64,000 bases of DNA from positions 61,809 through 125,808 of the forward strand of contig NZ_BCXA01000025.1 in the NCBI RefSeq assembly GCF_001894865.1, read 5' to 3'. Below are positions 9,135 to 17,423 of this stretch, in pieces. A program made the position numbers and the translations under genes. Numbering within the stretch: position 1 is the stretch's first letter; every line of letters starts with the position of its first letter. This stretch comes from Rhodococcus maanshanensis NBRC 100610 (GTDB lineage Bacteria; Actinomycetota; Actinomycetes; Mycobacteriales; Mycobacteriaceae). The notes below the pieces were generated by a model that was given only the letters and a program-made list of their open reading frames with translations, did not search any database and was not told the DNA's origin.

Positions 9135-10679
9135 TTACGCGGCGAAGGTGAGTTGGTTGCGCCGGTTGTGGGCCGGCATGGGTTGTCGGTGGGGGTCGAC
9201 CCAGGCGGGTGGGGTGAACCAAGGATGGCCGTCGTCTTTGTTGATGGTGACGGTCCAGTCGCCGCGGTGGATGGTGGTGTGGTGGAAGCGGCAGAGCAGC
9301 ACCAGGTTTGACAGGTTGGTGGGGCCGCCGTTGGACCAGTGCTGAATATGGTGGCCTTCGGTCCAGGCTGCGGGTCGGCCGCAGCCGGGGAAGGCGCAGC
9401 CGCAGTCGCGGGCGTTGAGTGCGCGGCGGAGTTTGCGGGGGATGAGCCGGGTGGTGCGTCCGACGTCGATGGGGTTGCCGTCGGGGTCCATGGTGATGGG
9501 GGTGATGTCGGCATCGCAGGAGATCTGTGCGGCGAGGTCGAGGGTGATCGGTCCGAGCCAGGGCATCCAAGCCGGTCCGCGCCGTCGACCCCGCTGCTGG
9601 TGTCCGCGTTCGTGATGGTTGTGCTCGTCAGTGGTGGCAGCAAGGTCGTCGGCGTCGACGAAGACGTTGATGTGGGGTCGTTCGCCGCCTTCGGTGGGGC
9701 CGTGTCCGGAGTCGAGGTGGGTGCGCACGATGTGGGTGAGGGCGTCGGCACGGCGTTGGGCGGGGCTGCGTTGGTCTCTGCCGGTTTGTCCATCGCGGTT
9801 GTCGGCGCCGGGGCGCGGTTTGGACAGGGCGGACAGCGCGGCGAGGAGGGCTTCGCCGGATGCGGCGTCGAGGTGTCCTTTGAGGTGGACGCGGCCGCCG
9901 AGTCCGGGTGATGCGTGGAACTCGTTGAGTTCGGTGTTTTCGGAGTCGGGGTTCTTCTTGTCTCCGTTGAGGATCAGGTCGAGTGCATTGGCGCGGCGGG
10001 CGAGGGTGGTGGAGTCTTCGGTGCGGGCGGCATAGAGGAGGTAGCGGGCGCAGGCCTGTGTTCGGGTGTCGTGAGGACCGAAGATGATCGAGTCGACATC
10101 GGGTTGATCACCGTCGTCACCGTCACGTTTGTCGCTGCCACTGCCGGTACCGTCGTCGCCACCATTGCAGTCAGTCCGGCCACCGTCGTCTTCGCCGCTT
10201 TGAACGGCGCCACTGCGGGCGTCGCCGTCGGCGGCGTCCGAGCCGGGGTCGCCATCGCCTTCAGTTGAAGCGTCGCCGGTACCATCCTCGGCGGCGGCCT
10301 TCGGGTCGGCCGGGGATTCGCCGTCGGGCACCTTGTTCAGGAGTTCGACGATCACCCGCACCTGGTCGTAATCGGCTTTCCCTGAGTCGAACTCGGCGGC
10401 CACCTCCGGGTGCTTGGCCAGCTCCCGCCCGAGCTTGACGATCCGGTTCGCCTGGCCGGGGGTCATGGTGGTCGCTCCCGCAAGCCAGTTGCCGGGCGAG
10501 GACGCCCCGACCCGCTCGGCCACGCACCGCTGATCGACCTGATGCATGAGACGGACCCGCAGTCCCTCGAGCTGCCGCATCCGCAATGACAACTCGGGAA
10601 TCAGCCGCAAGAGGTCGGTGTCGGCGAGCTGCCATGCGGCCACATCCTGCGGCGCAGTGAGCATCTCGTCGAGTTCCAT
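9135..10679 (-). CDS. 13E12-repeat family HNH endonuclease (DUF222)
   Basis: This 514-aa protein has the N-terminal DUF222 helical region (LLRLIPELSLRMRQLEGLRV... GWLA-like SPGNWLAGATTM) and a C-terminal HNH nuclease. The nuclease motif reads CAFPGC, then WTEGHHIQHW, then GGPTNLSNLVLLCRFHHTTIH, with the expected Cys pair, HH, Asn and HH. Between about residues 125 and 200 lies a Gly/Asp/Ser-rich low-complexity insert. The family is multicopy in mycobacteria and nocardiae, is mobile within genomes, and often hosts or accompanies repeats; its function is not settled. An SOS box sits 14 nt upstream of the ATG, so expression is probably LexA-controlled and DNA-damage-induced. It is transcribed toward the transposase remnant. 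Confidence 0.9.
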   Translation of the reverse strand: MELDEMLTAPQDVAAWQLADTDLLRLIPELSLRMRQLEGLRVRLMHQVDQRCVAERVGASSPGNWLAGATTMTPGQANRIVKLGRELAKHPEVAAEFDSGKADYDQVRVIVELLNKVPDGESPADPKAAAEDGTGDASTEGDGDPGSDAADGDARSGAVQSGEDDGGRTDCNGGDDGTGSGSDKRDGDDGDQPDVDSIIFGPHDTRTQACARYLLYAARTEDSTTLARRANALDLILNGDKKNPDSENTELNEFHASPGLGGRVHLKGHLDAASGEALLAALSALSKPRPGADNRDGQTGRDQRSPAQRRADALTHIVRTHLDSGHGPTEGGERPHINVFVDADDLAATTDEHNHHERGHQQRGRRRGPAWMPWLGPITLDLAAQISCDADITPITMDPDGNPIDVGRTTRLIPRKLRRALNARDCGCAFPGCGRPAAWTEGHHIQHWSNGGPTNLSNLVLLCRFHHTTIHRGDWTVTINKDDGHPWFTPPAWVDPHRQPMPAHNRRNQLTFAA

Positions 10680-10692
10680 GTTCGGAGTTTAC

Positions 10693-10708
10693 TAGAACAT
10701 TCGTTCGA
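10693..10708 (-). promoter_or_regulatory. Predicted LexA (SOS) box of the DUF222 HNH gene
   Basis: TAGAACATTCGTTCGA matches the actinobacterial SOS box TCGAAC-N4-GTTCGA with one mismatch, in the second base. It ends 14 nt before the HNH start codon. LexA-controlled 13E12 genes are known in Mycobacterium tuberculosis. The site lies between the divergent HNH and lipoprotein genes but is much closer to the HNH gene. Confidence 0.7.
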
Positions 10709-10790
10709 TTCGCAGGGGTTTCGCTTCACCAATTGGAGGAATCAAGGCACTAGCATTTGTGATGTCCGAAGCCGAAGCGGAGGGGATGTC

Positions 10791-11408
10791 ATGACCCGTA
10801 ACCGGATAGCCGCCGTACTGCTCGCCACCACTGCGCTAACGCTGGCCGCGTGTAGCAACTCCGACACCGAGGGCAACCCGACGGCCGCACCCGCCACGAC
10901 CACAACCCCCACCACCGAGGCACCGGCGGTGGAGACCACGGCAGCCGGTCCCCCGCCCCCGACCACCGCTCCGGACGACCCGAACACCTGCGCCGCCACC
11001 GAGCTGATGCTCACCGCGGGCCAGACCGAGGGCGCCGCGGGCTCGACGATCATCCCGCTGGTGTTCACCAACATCGGCGGCCGCACGTGCAAGCTCGACG
11101 GCTTCCCCGGCGTCTCCTACGTGGCCCAGGAGAACGGCCCCGAGGTCGGCGCACCGGCGACACGATCCGGCGCGGGCCAGGGCCCGGTGGAGCTGGCATC
11201 GGACGCCAAGGCGACCGCCCAGGTGCGGGCGATCCAGGTCGCCAACTACCCGCCGGAGCTGTGCGACCCGACGCCGGTCGCCGGCCTGCGGGTGTTCCCA
11301 CCGAACGCGTACGCGTCGCTCTTCCTGCCGTTGCCGGGGACCGGGTGCGCGAAGACCGGGCCGGAGGTCAATCAGCTCGAGGTGACGGCGGTGGTCGCGG
11401 GCGGGTAG
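10791..11408 (+). CDS. DUF4232-domain lipoprotein
   Basis: This 205-aa exported lipoprotein begins with RNRIAAVLLATTALTLAAC, a lipobox with Cys about 21, followed by a Thr/Pro/Ala-rich linker (to about residue 65) that would span the periphery. The remaining roughly 140 residues form a DUF4232-type beta domain with paired cysteines (CAATEL, CKLDGFPGVSYV, LCDP, GCAK). It is expected to be anchored to the outer face of the plasma membrane. The function of the domain is unknown. It is a single gene, divergent from the DUF222 HNH gene. Confidence 0.85.
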   Translation: MTRNRIAAVLLATTALTLAACSNSDTEGNPTAAPATTTTPTTEAPAVETTAAGPPPPTTAPDDPNTCAATELMLTAGQTEGAAGSTIIPLVFTNIGGRTCKLDGFPGVSYVAQENGPEVGAPATRSGAGQGPVELASDAKATAQVRAIQVANYPPELCDPTPVAGLRVFPPNAYASLFLPLPGTGCAKTGPEVNQLEVTAVVAGG

Positions 11409-11479
11409 TTCGCGCACGCATCGCCCGCTGAGTCGGAGACATCCGATGAAGGCGGCCGGAGTCGGAGCATGATGGGGGC

Positions 11480-12850
11480 ATGTCGACCGCCGATCTCGTC
11501 GAACTCGTCGCCGCCCTCCCCGACGGTGCCGTCCTCACCGACCCGGACCTGACCGAGGGCTACCGGCAGGACTGGGCCGCGGACCCGAACGCAGGCCACC
11601 CCATGGCCGTGGTCCGCGCGACCTGCACCGAGGACGTGCAGGCGGTGATGCGCTGGGCGACCGAGCACAGGGTTCCCGTGGTGCCACGCGGCGCCGGGTC
11701 CGGCCTGTCCGGCGGCTCGACCGCGGTCAGCGGCGGCATCGTGCTCACCACCGAGCGGATGCGCGAGATCAGCGTCGACCCGGTCACCCGGATCGCCGTG
11801 GCGCAGCCGGGCCTGTTCAACGCCGAGGTGAAGAAGGCCGCCGCCGAGCACGGGCTCTGGTATCCCCCGGACCCGTCCTCGTTCGAGATCTGTTCCATCG
11901 GCGGAAATGCCGCGACCAACGCGGGCGGCCTGTGCTGCGTGAAGTACGGCGTCACCACCGACTACATCCTCGGCATGCAGGTGGTGCTCGCCGACGGCAC
12001 CGCGGTGCGGCTCGGCGGCCCGCGTCTCAAGGACGTCGCCGGGCTCTCGCTCACCAAGCTGTTCGTCGGCAGCGAGGGCACCCTCGGGGTCATCACCGAG
12101 CTGACGCTGCGGCTGATCCCCGCGCAGCCGCCAGCCTCGACCGTGGTGGCGTCGTTCGGTTCGGTGCAGGACGCGGCCGACGCGGTCCTCGCGATCTCCA
12201 GGAACCTGCGGCCCGCGATGCTCGAGTTCATGGACCACGCCAGCATCAACGCGGTCGAGGACTCCGTACATATGGGGCTCGACCGGAACGCGCGGGCGCT
12301 GCTGCTCGCGCAGTCCGATGCGCCGGGCGCGGTCGCCGCGGAGGAGATCGCGGCGATGGTCGCGGCCTGCGAAAAGCACGGCGCCACCGAGGTGTTCGCC
12401 ACCGACGACCCCGCCGAGGGCGAGGCGTTCACGGTGGCCCGGCGTTCGGTGTTCCCTGCCGTGCAGGCGCTGGGCAGCCTGCTGCTCGAGGACGTCGGCG
12501 TGCCGATGGACGCGCTGCCCCGCCTGATCACCGGCGTAGAGGACATCGCGCGCGACTGCGACGTGCTGATCTGCGTGGTCGCGCACGCCGGCGACGGCAA
12601 CACTCACCCGCTGATCGTGTTCGACCCCACCAATCCCGACGAGGCCGATCGGGCGCAGCGCGCATTCGGCCTGGTGATGGACCTGGCGATCGCGTTGGGC
12701 GGCACAATCACCGGCGAGCACGGGGTGGGTCGGCTCAAGCGGGACTGGCTGCCGTTCCAGCTCGGCGAGGACGTCATGGAGCTGAACCGGCGGATCAAGA
12801 CCGCGCTGGACCCGGACGGAATCCTGAACCCGGGCGCGATGCTCAAGTAG
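11480..12850 (+). CDS. FAD-linked oxidase, glycolate/D-lactate dehydrogenase (GlcD) type
   Basis: This 456-aa flavoprotein of the FAD_binding_4 / FAD-oxidase_C family oxidises a 2-hydroxy acid. The PP-loop is PRGAGSGLSGGS. It is followed by IGGNAATNAGG, the usual flavin-binding block, and VGSEGTLGVIT. The C-terminal half has HAGDGNTHP, GEHGVGRLK and DPDGILNPGAM, which match GlcD, D-lactate dehydrogenase and D-2-hydroxyglutarate dehydrogenase. Which acid is used cannot be decided. It is a single gene, converging 9 bp from the end of the type VII substrate cluster. Confidence 0.88.
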   Translation: MSTADLVELVAALPDGAVLTDPDLTEGYRQDWAADPNAGHPMAVVRATCTEDVQAVMRWATEHRVPVVPRGAGSGLSGGSTAVSGGIVLTTERMREISVDPVTRIAVAQPGLFNAEVKKAAAEHGLWYPPDPSSFEICSIGGNAATNAGGLCCVKYGVTTDYILGMQVVLADGTAVRLGGPRLKDVAGLSLTKLFVGSEGTLGVITELTLRLIPAQPPASTVVASFGSVQDAADAVLAISRNLRPAMLEFMDHASINAVEDSVHMGLDRNARALLLAQSDAPGAVAAEEIAAMVAACEKHGATEVFATDDPAEGEAFTVARRSVFPAVQALGSLLLEDVGVPMDALPRLITGVEDIARDCDVLICVVAHAGDGNTHPLIVFDPTNPDEADRAQRAFGLVMDLAIALGGTITGEHGVGRLKRDWLPFQLGEDVMELNRRIKTALDPDGILNPGAMLK

Positions 12851-12859
12851 GACGGCAGG

Positions 12860-13237
12860 TCAGAGCGGGGATCCGGCGCGGTCGATGCCGGCGCGGTTGC
12901 GTTCCTCCGAGGCCACGTACATGGCCTCAATCTTCTCGAAGGTCTGCTGCATCTCTTGGACCACGGCTATGTGGTCTGCAATTGCTTGGTCCATCGAGTA
13001 GTCGCCGCCAACAGCCTTCTTCCCGAACTTCGCGGCGAGGGCCACGCCGGACGGCAGATTGCCGAAACCGTCGATTCGCTCAAGCGCAATCGCATCGAAC
13101 TGGATCTTGCGTAGTTGTCCGACGAACTCCGCACATCGCTGCGCACATCGCTGCGCAACCGTGCGCTCAAGGTACACGTGGCCCCCATCGATGGCTGCTC
13201 CCACAGCGCCCCAGTTCGCCCCTTCGCGCTCAGCCAT
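12860..13237 (-). CDS. 125-aa putative type VII secretion substrate, copy A
   Basis: This is a small helical protein with no family I can name. It is closely similar along its whole length to the 125-aa protein at 16298-16675; shared blocks include YLER, AQRCAQRCAEF, IDGFG.LPSG.ALAAKF and GDYSMDQA.ADHIAVVQEMQ. The C-terminal helix is followed by YVASE, fitting the YxxxD/E signal of ESX substrates. It starts 24 bp after the DUF3558 lipoprotein gene and is the last gene of the cluster. Role inferred from context: secreted partner of the neighbouring lipoprotein. Confidence 0.6.
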   Translation of the reverse strand: MAEREGANWGAVGAAIDGGHVYLERTVAQRCAQRCAEFVGQLRKIQFDAIALERIDGFGNLPSGVALAAKFGKKAVGGDYSMDQAIADHIAVVQEMQQTFEKIEAMYVASEERNRAGIDRAGSPL

Positions 13238-13261
13238 TGTTGCTCCTGTTCATGTTCAGTA

Positions 13262-13798
13262 CTAGCTCGGAATATGCGGCAGAAGCTGTCGAGCTGTCCT
13301 CGCGGCAACGGCGCATGGCTCTTCCACCACCTGCATTCCACCGAGGTAGGTGATCGTGATCATCACAGCGCCACCATTCGAACTGAGCGCGACGTCGCAG
13401 TGGCGCCGCTCTTTGTCCGTGACCTCGCGAAAGGTTGTGCCTTTACGGTCTCCGAGATCGATCGGACGAAACTCTTCAAACTTCGGGTTCGAATGGACGT
13501 CGTCCATCGTGTAGGTCGTGGCATACACCGCGAGCCCGTGATCTGGTCCAATCCACTTACAGACGTTCCATCCTGGCTGCTTGACCCCCGCGACATCTGG
13601 CGACTCCGTCACCGGATCCACACCAACGGCACGCAAGGTCTCCTCCGGGATGTCGTCGCATGGACTGAACACGGGCTCCCCGGCACCAGCCCCGACAGCC
13701 TCGGCCTCCCCCGCAACACTCTCCGAACCACACCCAACCAGCATCAACGCACCACAAGCCGCGCCCAACGCAATGAGACCCCGAAACTGCACCCTCAC
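13262..13798 (-). CDS. DUF3558-type lipoprotein, copy A
   Basis: This is a 178-aa lipoprotein with a start-proximal hydrophobic segment GLIALGAACGALMLVGC; the lipobox Cys is about residue 24. The exported domain has CDDIPEETL, CKWIGPDHG, CDVAL and EEPC, a cysteine arrangement typical of DUF3558, which is common in nocardiae next to ESX genes. I start at the GTG at 13798 because GGGGAG sits 6 nt upstream and the protein then aligns end to end with copy B (178 aa). A longer frame to 13909 covers the conserved 5' leader. It forms a two-gene unit with the 125-aa protein. Confidence 0.78.
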   Translation of the reverse strand: MRVQFRGLIALGAACGALMLVGCGSESVAGEAEAVGAGAGEPVFSPCDDIPEETLRAVGVDPVTESPDVAGVKQPGWNVCKWIGPDHGLAVYATTYTMDDVHSNPKFEEFRPIDLGDRKGTTFREVTDKERRHCDVALSSNGGAVMITITYLGGMQVVEEPCAVAARTARQLLPHIPS

Positions 13799-13857
13799 CC
13801 GACACTCCCCACTCCCGGCCGATAGATACCGGTCCACCCTAGATAGACGCAGCAACC
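13796..13857 (-). repeat. 62-bp leader repeat, copy 1
   Basis: This segment is identical over 62 bp to 17236-17297. It contains the GGGGAG ribosome site and the leader of the DUF3558 lipoprotein gene. Upstream of it the two copies diverge. It marks the end of a segmental duplication and may contain the promoter or a 5' UTR element. Confidence 0.9.
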
Positions 13858-13917
13858 TGCTCGCCGGTTCCGCAGGCCAGCGTTGCCCAGAACCCTCCCG
13901 GAGGCCCACCTCGCCGT

Positions 13918-14754
13918 CTAGGCCGCTTCCGGATAGTCGCGAGTCCGCGCGCGCCCGACCGCCGCCTCGGTGCCCAGCTCCGCTCTCGCGTCCGCATTGT
14001 TCGCATAGTGGGTGACGAGATGGAACATCAGCGCTTCGTCAATCGCGAACTTGCGACAGTCCACCTCGATCATGGGAACTGGTGGCAGTCGGTCGATTCT
14101 CCAAACCGAGGTCGTATAGCGGCGTTCCCATGCTGCGTTCGCATACCCGATGACCAGAACCATCCGATACCCGTTGTAGGCGGCTTTCGCTCCTGCCACC
14201 GCCTCCCACGGCAGATAGGACTCGAAGCTCCAGCCGCGATGGCGAATACCGTCACGCGTCAACTGGATGTAACCGGGGCGCAGAAGACGGGCTGAAACCA
14301 CAACCAGAAAGGTCGCGAGAAAAATCCCGAACAACCCGAACACCATCGCGGCTCCGGGAACGAACGAGCTCGGCACCTTGAGATAGATCTCGATGGCGGC
14401 ACCGAGGCTCAGTGCGGTCAAGCATGTCATCAACGCGACGAGCAGAACCCACACCCGCCGCGACTGCCGCAGCTCGGTCGCCGGAATACCCCCGACCGCG
14501 ACCGTACGAATGTCACCATCGCGATGGTTCGAATCCCGAACCGCTACTCCAGTTGCCACAATTAGGAAGAACAAACATGCGATTCCGAGGGAGTACCGCA
14601 GAGCTGCGGGGAACCCTCCGGCCCAACCGGCCAGGCCGACGAGAACGGCGATCAAACCGAATCCGGTCATCATCGCCATCGCCAGCTTCTCGGTCATCGT
14701 GTAGCGGGCCGCGGGCCATTCGGATGGGACCTCCAAGGCCCTAGAAAACTGCAT
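13918..14754 (-). CDS. Four-helix membrane protein with C-terminal PH-like domain; candidate immunity protein
   Basis: This is a 278-aa integral membrane protein. Four hydrophobic segments are visible, around residues 22-40 (FGLIAVLVGLAGWAGG), 48-65 (SLGIACLFFLIVATGVAV), 92-115 (VLLVALMTCLTALSLGAA) and 122-145 (AMVFGLFGIFLATFLVVV). A soluble C-terminal part follows with LTRDGIRHRGWSFESYLPWEAV, which reads like a bacterial PH-type strand pattern. The ATG at 14754 overlaps the end of the 389-aa gene by 14 bp, so the two are coupled. Such coupling of a secreted effector and a membrane protein is typical of toxin/immunity pairs; that role is inference. A longer upstream frame lies wholly inside the preceding gene and is rejected. 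Confidence 0.7.
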   Translation of the reverse strand: MQFSRALEVPSEWPAARYTMTEKLAMAMMTGFGLIAVLVGLAGWAGGFPAALRYSLGIACLFFLIVATGVAVRDSNHRDGDIRTVAVGGIPATELRQSRRVWVLLVALMTCLTALSLGAAIEIYLKVPSSFVPGAAMVFGLFGIFLATFLVVVSARLLRPGYIQLTRDGIRHRGWSFESYLPWEAVAGAKAAYNGYRMVLVIGYANAAWERRYTTSVWRIDRLPPVPMIEVDCRKFAIDEALMFHLVTHYANNADARAELGTEAAVGRARTRDYPEAA

Positions 14755-15910
14755 TCCACGCCCCCTTCGCCAGCCCACCGACAGCGGCTCCGGCGTCCGC
14801 GACGGCGTCAACCCCCGACTCCATGGCGTCATCAAGATCGTCAACGCCGTTCTGATACAACGAATCCACTGCTCCAGATGTGAACAATCCGGCGACCACC
14901 CCGACGCCGGCGCCGACCGCCGTGCCAACTCCGGGAACGACGGACCCCACCACTGCGCCCGCCCCTGCACCCGCAAGGAGAGAAGCCCCGAACCCCGCTG
15001 CACCTGAGACGACCGCCTGGCCCGCTGGCTTTCCGTTGTAAATGTCGTATGCGACACCTGCTGCGGCGAGCACTCCGCCTGCCTTGAGCCCAAGCTTGCT
15101 CGCGCTGGCTTCGGAGCGCGCCGCCGCCGCGGCCGCATCATCGGCCGTCTGGCTCATCAGCCGTGAGGTATCGAAGTCTCGATAGATCTGTGCGGCGGGG
15201 GTTCCTGCCGGTGCGGTTCGTGCGAGCTCGAGGTATTTGGACGCCTCTCCAGCAAAGAACTGCGAGTTCTTCAACAGCGCTGAGACATGCCGAGCCGCAA
15301 GAACCCCGGCGGCACCATTGACAAGATCCCCCACAACGAAGAACCACTTACTACTCAGGTCCGCCCAGACGTTCTTGACCGTTCTCACCGCGAACGCCCA
15401 TAGCTCCCGCGCAGCGTCCACACCATGCTGGGCCGAGTCGTACGCCCGCATCAGGGCCTCGTGTCGCTCGACCGCTCCGACCGCGGCGGCGTGTGCGCTC
15501 AAGGCCTCCACCGTCGCGTCGGCTCCGCTCGGCGGCGGCCCCGGAGGAGCAGGCGCCGGTCCGGGTTCCTGGATCTGCTCGCCCATGACGGCCAGTCCGG
15601 CATCCCCAGCGGCATCACGGACAGCACGCATGTCCTGCTGTGCACGTTCAAGCTGGGCTGCGGCCTCGTCAAAGGCCAGGGCTTGGTCAGCTACCGCGGT
15701 CGCCAGTTCGTCGGCCTTGCCGGCGGAAACAGTTGCCCTGGCGCTGAACCCGTCACCGGCAGTGCCGTCCCATCCGGCGTCGGCGGTGTTTCGCGCTCGG
15801 TACAACTGATCGGCAGCCGAGACGACCATCGGGCCGAGACTGGTCCGCAGCCAGGCCGCCGCCGCACGAATACTCTCGGGATTCCCGTCAACGCGGGTGT
15901 CAATCGGCAC
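14741..15910 (-). CDS. WXG-type N-terminal, glycine-zipper protein; candidate type VII secreted effector
   Basis: This is a 389-aa protein. Residues 1-110 are helical with a central W-D-G turn (AGWDGTAGDGF) between two long helices, like the WXG100/LXG/PPE hairpin used for type VII export. A Pro-rich linker follows (PGPAPAPPGPPP). The C-terminal third is a glycine/alanine zipper (GAGAGAVVGSVVPGVGTAVG and GVGVVAGLF) of the kind seen in membrane-inserting toxins. It starts 3 bp after the 93-aa WXG-like gene (15914) and overlaps the membrane-protein gene. I infer a secreted, membrane-active effector with a helper and possible immunity protein. An ordinary ESX structural substrate of the EspA/EspE kind is the alternative. 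Confidence 0.62.
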   Translation of the reverse strand: MPIDTRVDGNPESIRAAAAWLRTSLGPMVVSAADQLYRARNTADAGWDGTAGDGFSARATVSAGKADELATAVADQALAFDEAAAQLERAQQDMRAVRDAAGDAGLAVMGEQIQEPGPAPAPPGPPPSGADATVEALSAHAAAVGAVERHEALMRAYDSAQHGVDAARELWAFAVRTVKNVWADLSSKWFFVVGDLVNGAAGVLAARHVSALLKNSQFFAGEASKYLELARTAPAGTPAAQIYRDFDTSRLMSQTADDAAAAAARSEASASKLGLKAGGVLAAAGVAYDIYNGKPAGQAVVSGAAGFGASLLAGAGAGAVVGSVVPGVGTAVGAGVGVVAGLFTSGAVDSLYQNGVDDLDDAMESGVDAVADAGAAVGGLAKGAWNAVF

Positions 15911-15913
15911 CGG

Positions 15914-16195
15914 CTACTCCACCCATGCCGTGTTGAACCCGTCGGCGGTCGCCACGTCCTGTTCTCGATAACGGGCGTTCGCCTCGGCCACGGCTTCACT
16001 CGACGCGGCCAGGGCCACAACAAGTTGTCCGGCACTCTCACTCATCTGTGCCAAGATCCCCGTCAGAGCTGCCGTCGCGTCCCCAGCGTCAACGACTGTC
16101 GGTGCCGAGGCGCCGACCGAGTCGAGATCTGCAGCTGACCGGGCGAGCGATTCCACGATTCCGTCGAGTGCCTCAGAATCGACGAACAGCGTCAT
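15914..16195 (-). CDS. WXG100/EspC-like small type VII secretion protein
   Basis: This 93-aa all-helical protein has two amphipathic helices (about residues 8-28 and 42-75) joined by a short turn, and a C-terminal YREQD that fits the YxxxD/E export signal. The pattern is that of EspC/DUF2580-like ESX-associated proteins; there is no canonical W-x-G in the turn. It directly precedes the effector candidate (3-bp gap) and probably forms its helical-bundle partner for secretion. Confidence 0.65.
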   Translation of the reverse strand: MTLFVDSEALDGIVESLARSAADLDSVGASAPTVVDAGDATAALTGILAQMSESAGQLVVALAASSEAVAEANARYREQDVATADGFNTAWVE

Positions 16196-16297
16196 GCGCA
16201 GTCACCTGCCGGTGCCGCATTCAATACAACTACCGAGCCCACCATTGTCCCCTCCACATGCCAAACATCGCAGTCCCCCAGGCCCAAATCAGGCTGT

Positions 16298-16675
16298 TCA
16301 GAGTGCCGCCCCGGATACTGAGATTCCCCGTGCACCAGAATCATCCGACGCCGCATACATCGCCTCGATCTTCTCGAACACCCGCTGCATCTCTTGGACC
16401 ACGGCGATGTGATCCGCGAGCGCCTGGTCCATCGAGTAGTCGCCGTCCACCGCCTTCTGCTTGAACTTGGCCGCGAGAGCGATACCCGACGGAAGGTAAC
16501 CAAACCCATCAATCAGTCCAAGCCCCTGTGCGTTGACCTGGATCTGGCGAAGCTGGCCGGCGAACTCGGCGCAACGTTGCGCGCACCGCTGAGCCGTCCC
16601 GCGCTCGAGATACACCTGGCCTCCATCGACGGCGGCCCCGACCGCAGCCCAGTTCGACCCGTTTCCTTCAGACAC
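16298..16675 (-). CDS. 125-aa putative type VII secretion substrate, copy B
   Basis: This is a paralogue of the protein at 12860-13237, with the same length and the same blocks (YLERGTAQRCAQRCAEF, GYLPSGIALAAKF, GDYSMDQALADHIAVV). The C-terminal helix ends in YAASD, again YxxxD/E. The gene follows the second DUF3558 lipoprotein by 26 bp, and about 100 bp separate it from the WXG-like gene, so it may head the effector operon. The family is not recognised. Confidence 0.6.
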   Translation of the reverse strand: MSEGNGSNWAAVGAAVDGGQVYLERGTAQRCAQRCAEFAGQLRQIQVNAQGLGLIDGFGYLPSGIALAAKFKQKAVDGDYSMDQALADHIAVVQEMQRVFEKIEAMYAASDDSGARGISVSGAAL

Positions 16676-16701
16676 TTGCTACCCCCTTCGCAACCTGGTG
16701 G

Positions 16702-17238
16702 CTAACTCGGAAGACGCGGCAGCAGCTGTTGCGTCGTCCGTACGGCAACGGCACATGGTTCCTCCACTACGGGCATCCCACCCAGATAGGAGATCGCGAC
16801 CAACATCGCCCCGCCGTTCGAAGCGAATGCCACGTCGCACCGGCGTCGGTCCTTGTCCGCGACCTCTCGAAACGTGATGCCGCTCCGGTCACCGAGATCA
16901 ATCGGATGAAACTCTTCAAAGTTCTTGTTCGACCGGACGTCGTCCATTGTGTAAGTCGTAGCAAACAGAGAAAGCGCGTGATCAGGCCCAATCCATTTGC
17001 AGATGTTCCATCCCGGCTGTTTGACATCGAGAATGTCCTGGGACTCAGTCGCAGGATCCATCCCCACCGCACGCAAGGCCTCATCCGGAATGTCATCGCA
17101 GGGACTGAACACCGGCTCCCCCGACCCGGCCCCGACAGCCTCGGCCTCCCCCGCAACACTCTCCGAACCACACCCGACCAGCATCAACGCAGCACAAGCC
17201 GCGCCCAACGCAACGAGACCGCGTGTTCGTACCCGCAC
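16702..17238 (-). CDS. DUF3558-type lipoprotein, copy B
   Basis: This 178-aa lipoprotein is nearly identical in layout to copy A: a signal with GLVALGAACAALMLVGC and the same Cys positions (CDDIPDEAL, CKWIGPDHAL, CDVAF, EEPCAV). The start is the GTG at 17238 with GGGGAG 6 nt upstream, the same position as in copy A. A much longer open frame exists upstream (to 17709), but it runs into the leader repeat and the divergent gene on the other strand. It is the first gene of the minus-strand type VII substrate cluster. Confidence 0.78.
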   Translation of the reverse strand: MRVRTRGLVALGAACAALMLVGCGSESVAGEAEAVGAGSGEPVFSPCDDIPDEALRAVGMDPATESQDILDVKQPGWNICKWIGPDHALSLFATTYTMDDVRSNKNFEEFHPIDLGDRSGITFREVADKDRRRCDVAFASNGGAMLVAISYLGGMPVVEEPCAVAVRTTQQLLPRLPS

Positions 17239-17297
17239 CCGACACTCCCCACTCCCGGCCGATAGATACCGGTCCACCCTAGATAGACGCAGCAACC
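17236..17297 (-). repeat. 62-bp leader repeat, copy 2
   Basis: This is a perfect copy of 13796-13857 in front of the second DUF3558 gene. The duplication therefore included the 5' leader, so both lipoprotein units may share regulation. Confidence 0.9.
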
Positions 17298-17423
17298 GGC
17301 CCATCGGTTCCACCGCACCACCGGATCGAGATCTCGCGACTCCGCTCGCCTCCCGGACTTCGTCGGACCCTCGCGATAGGTTTGCTGATGTCGGGGGTTC
17401 CACGACATGCGACAGGGGGAACG

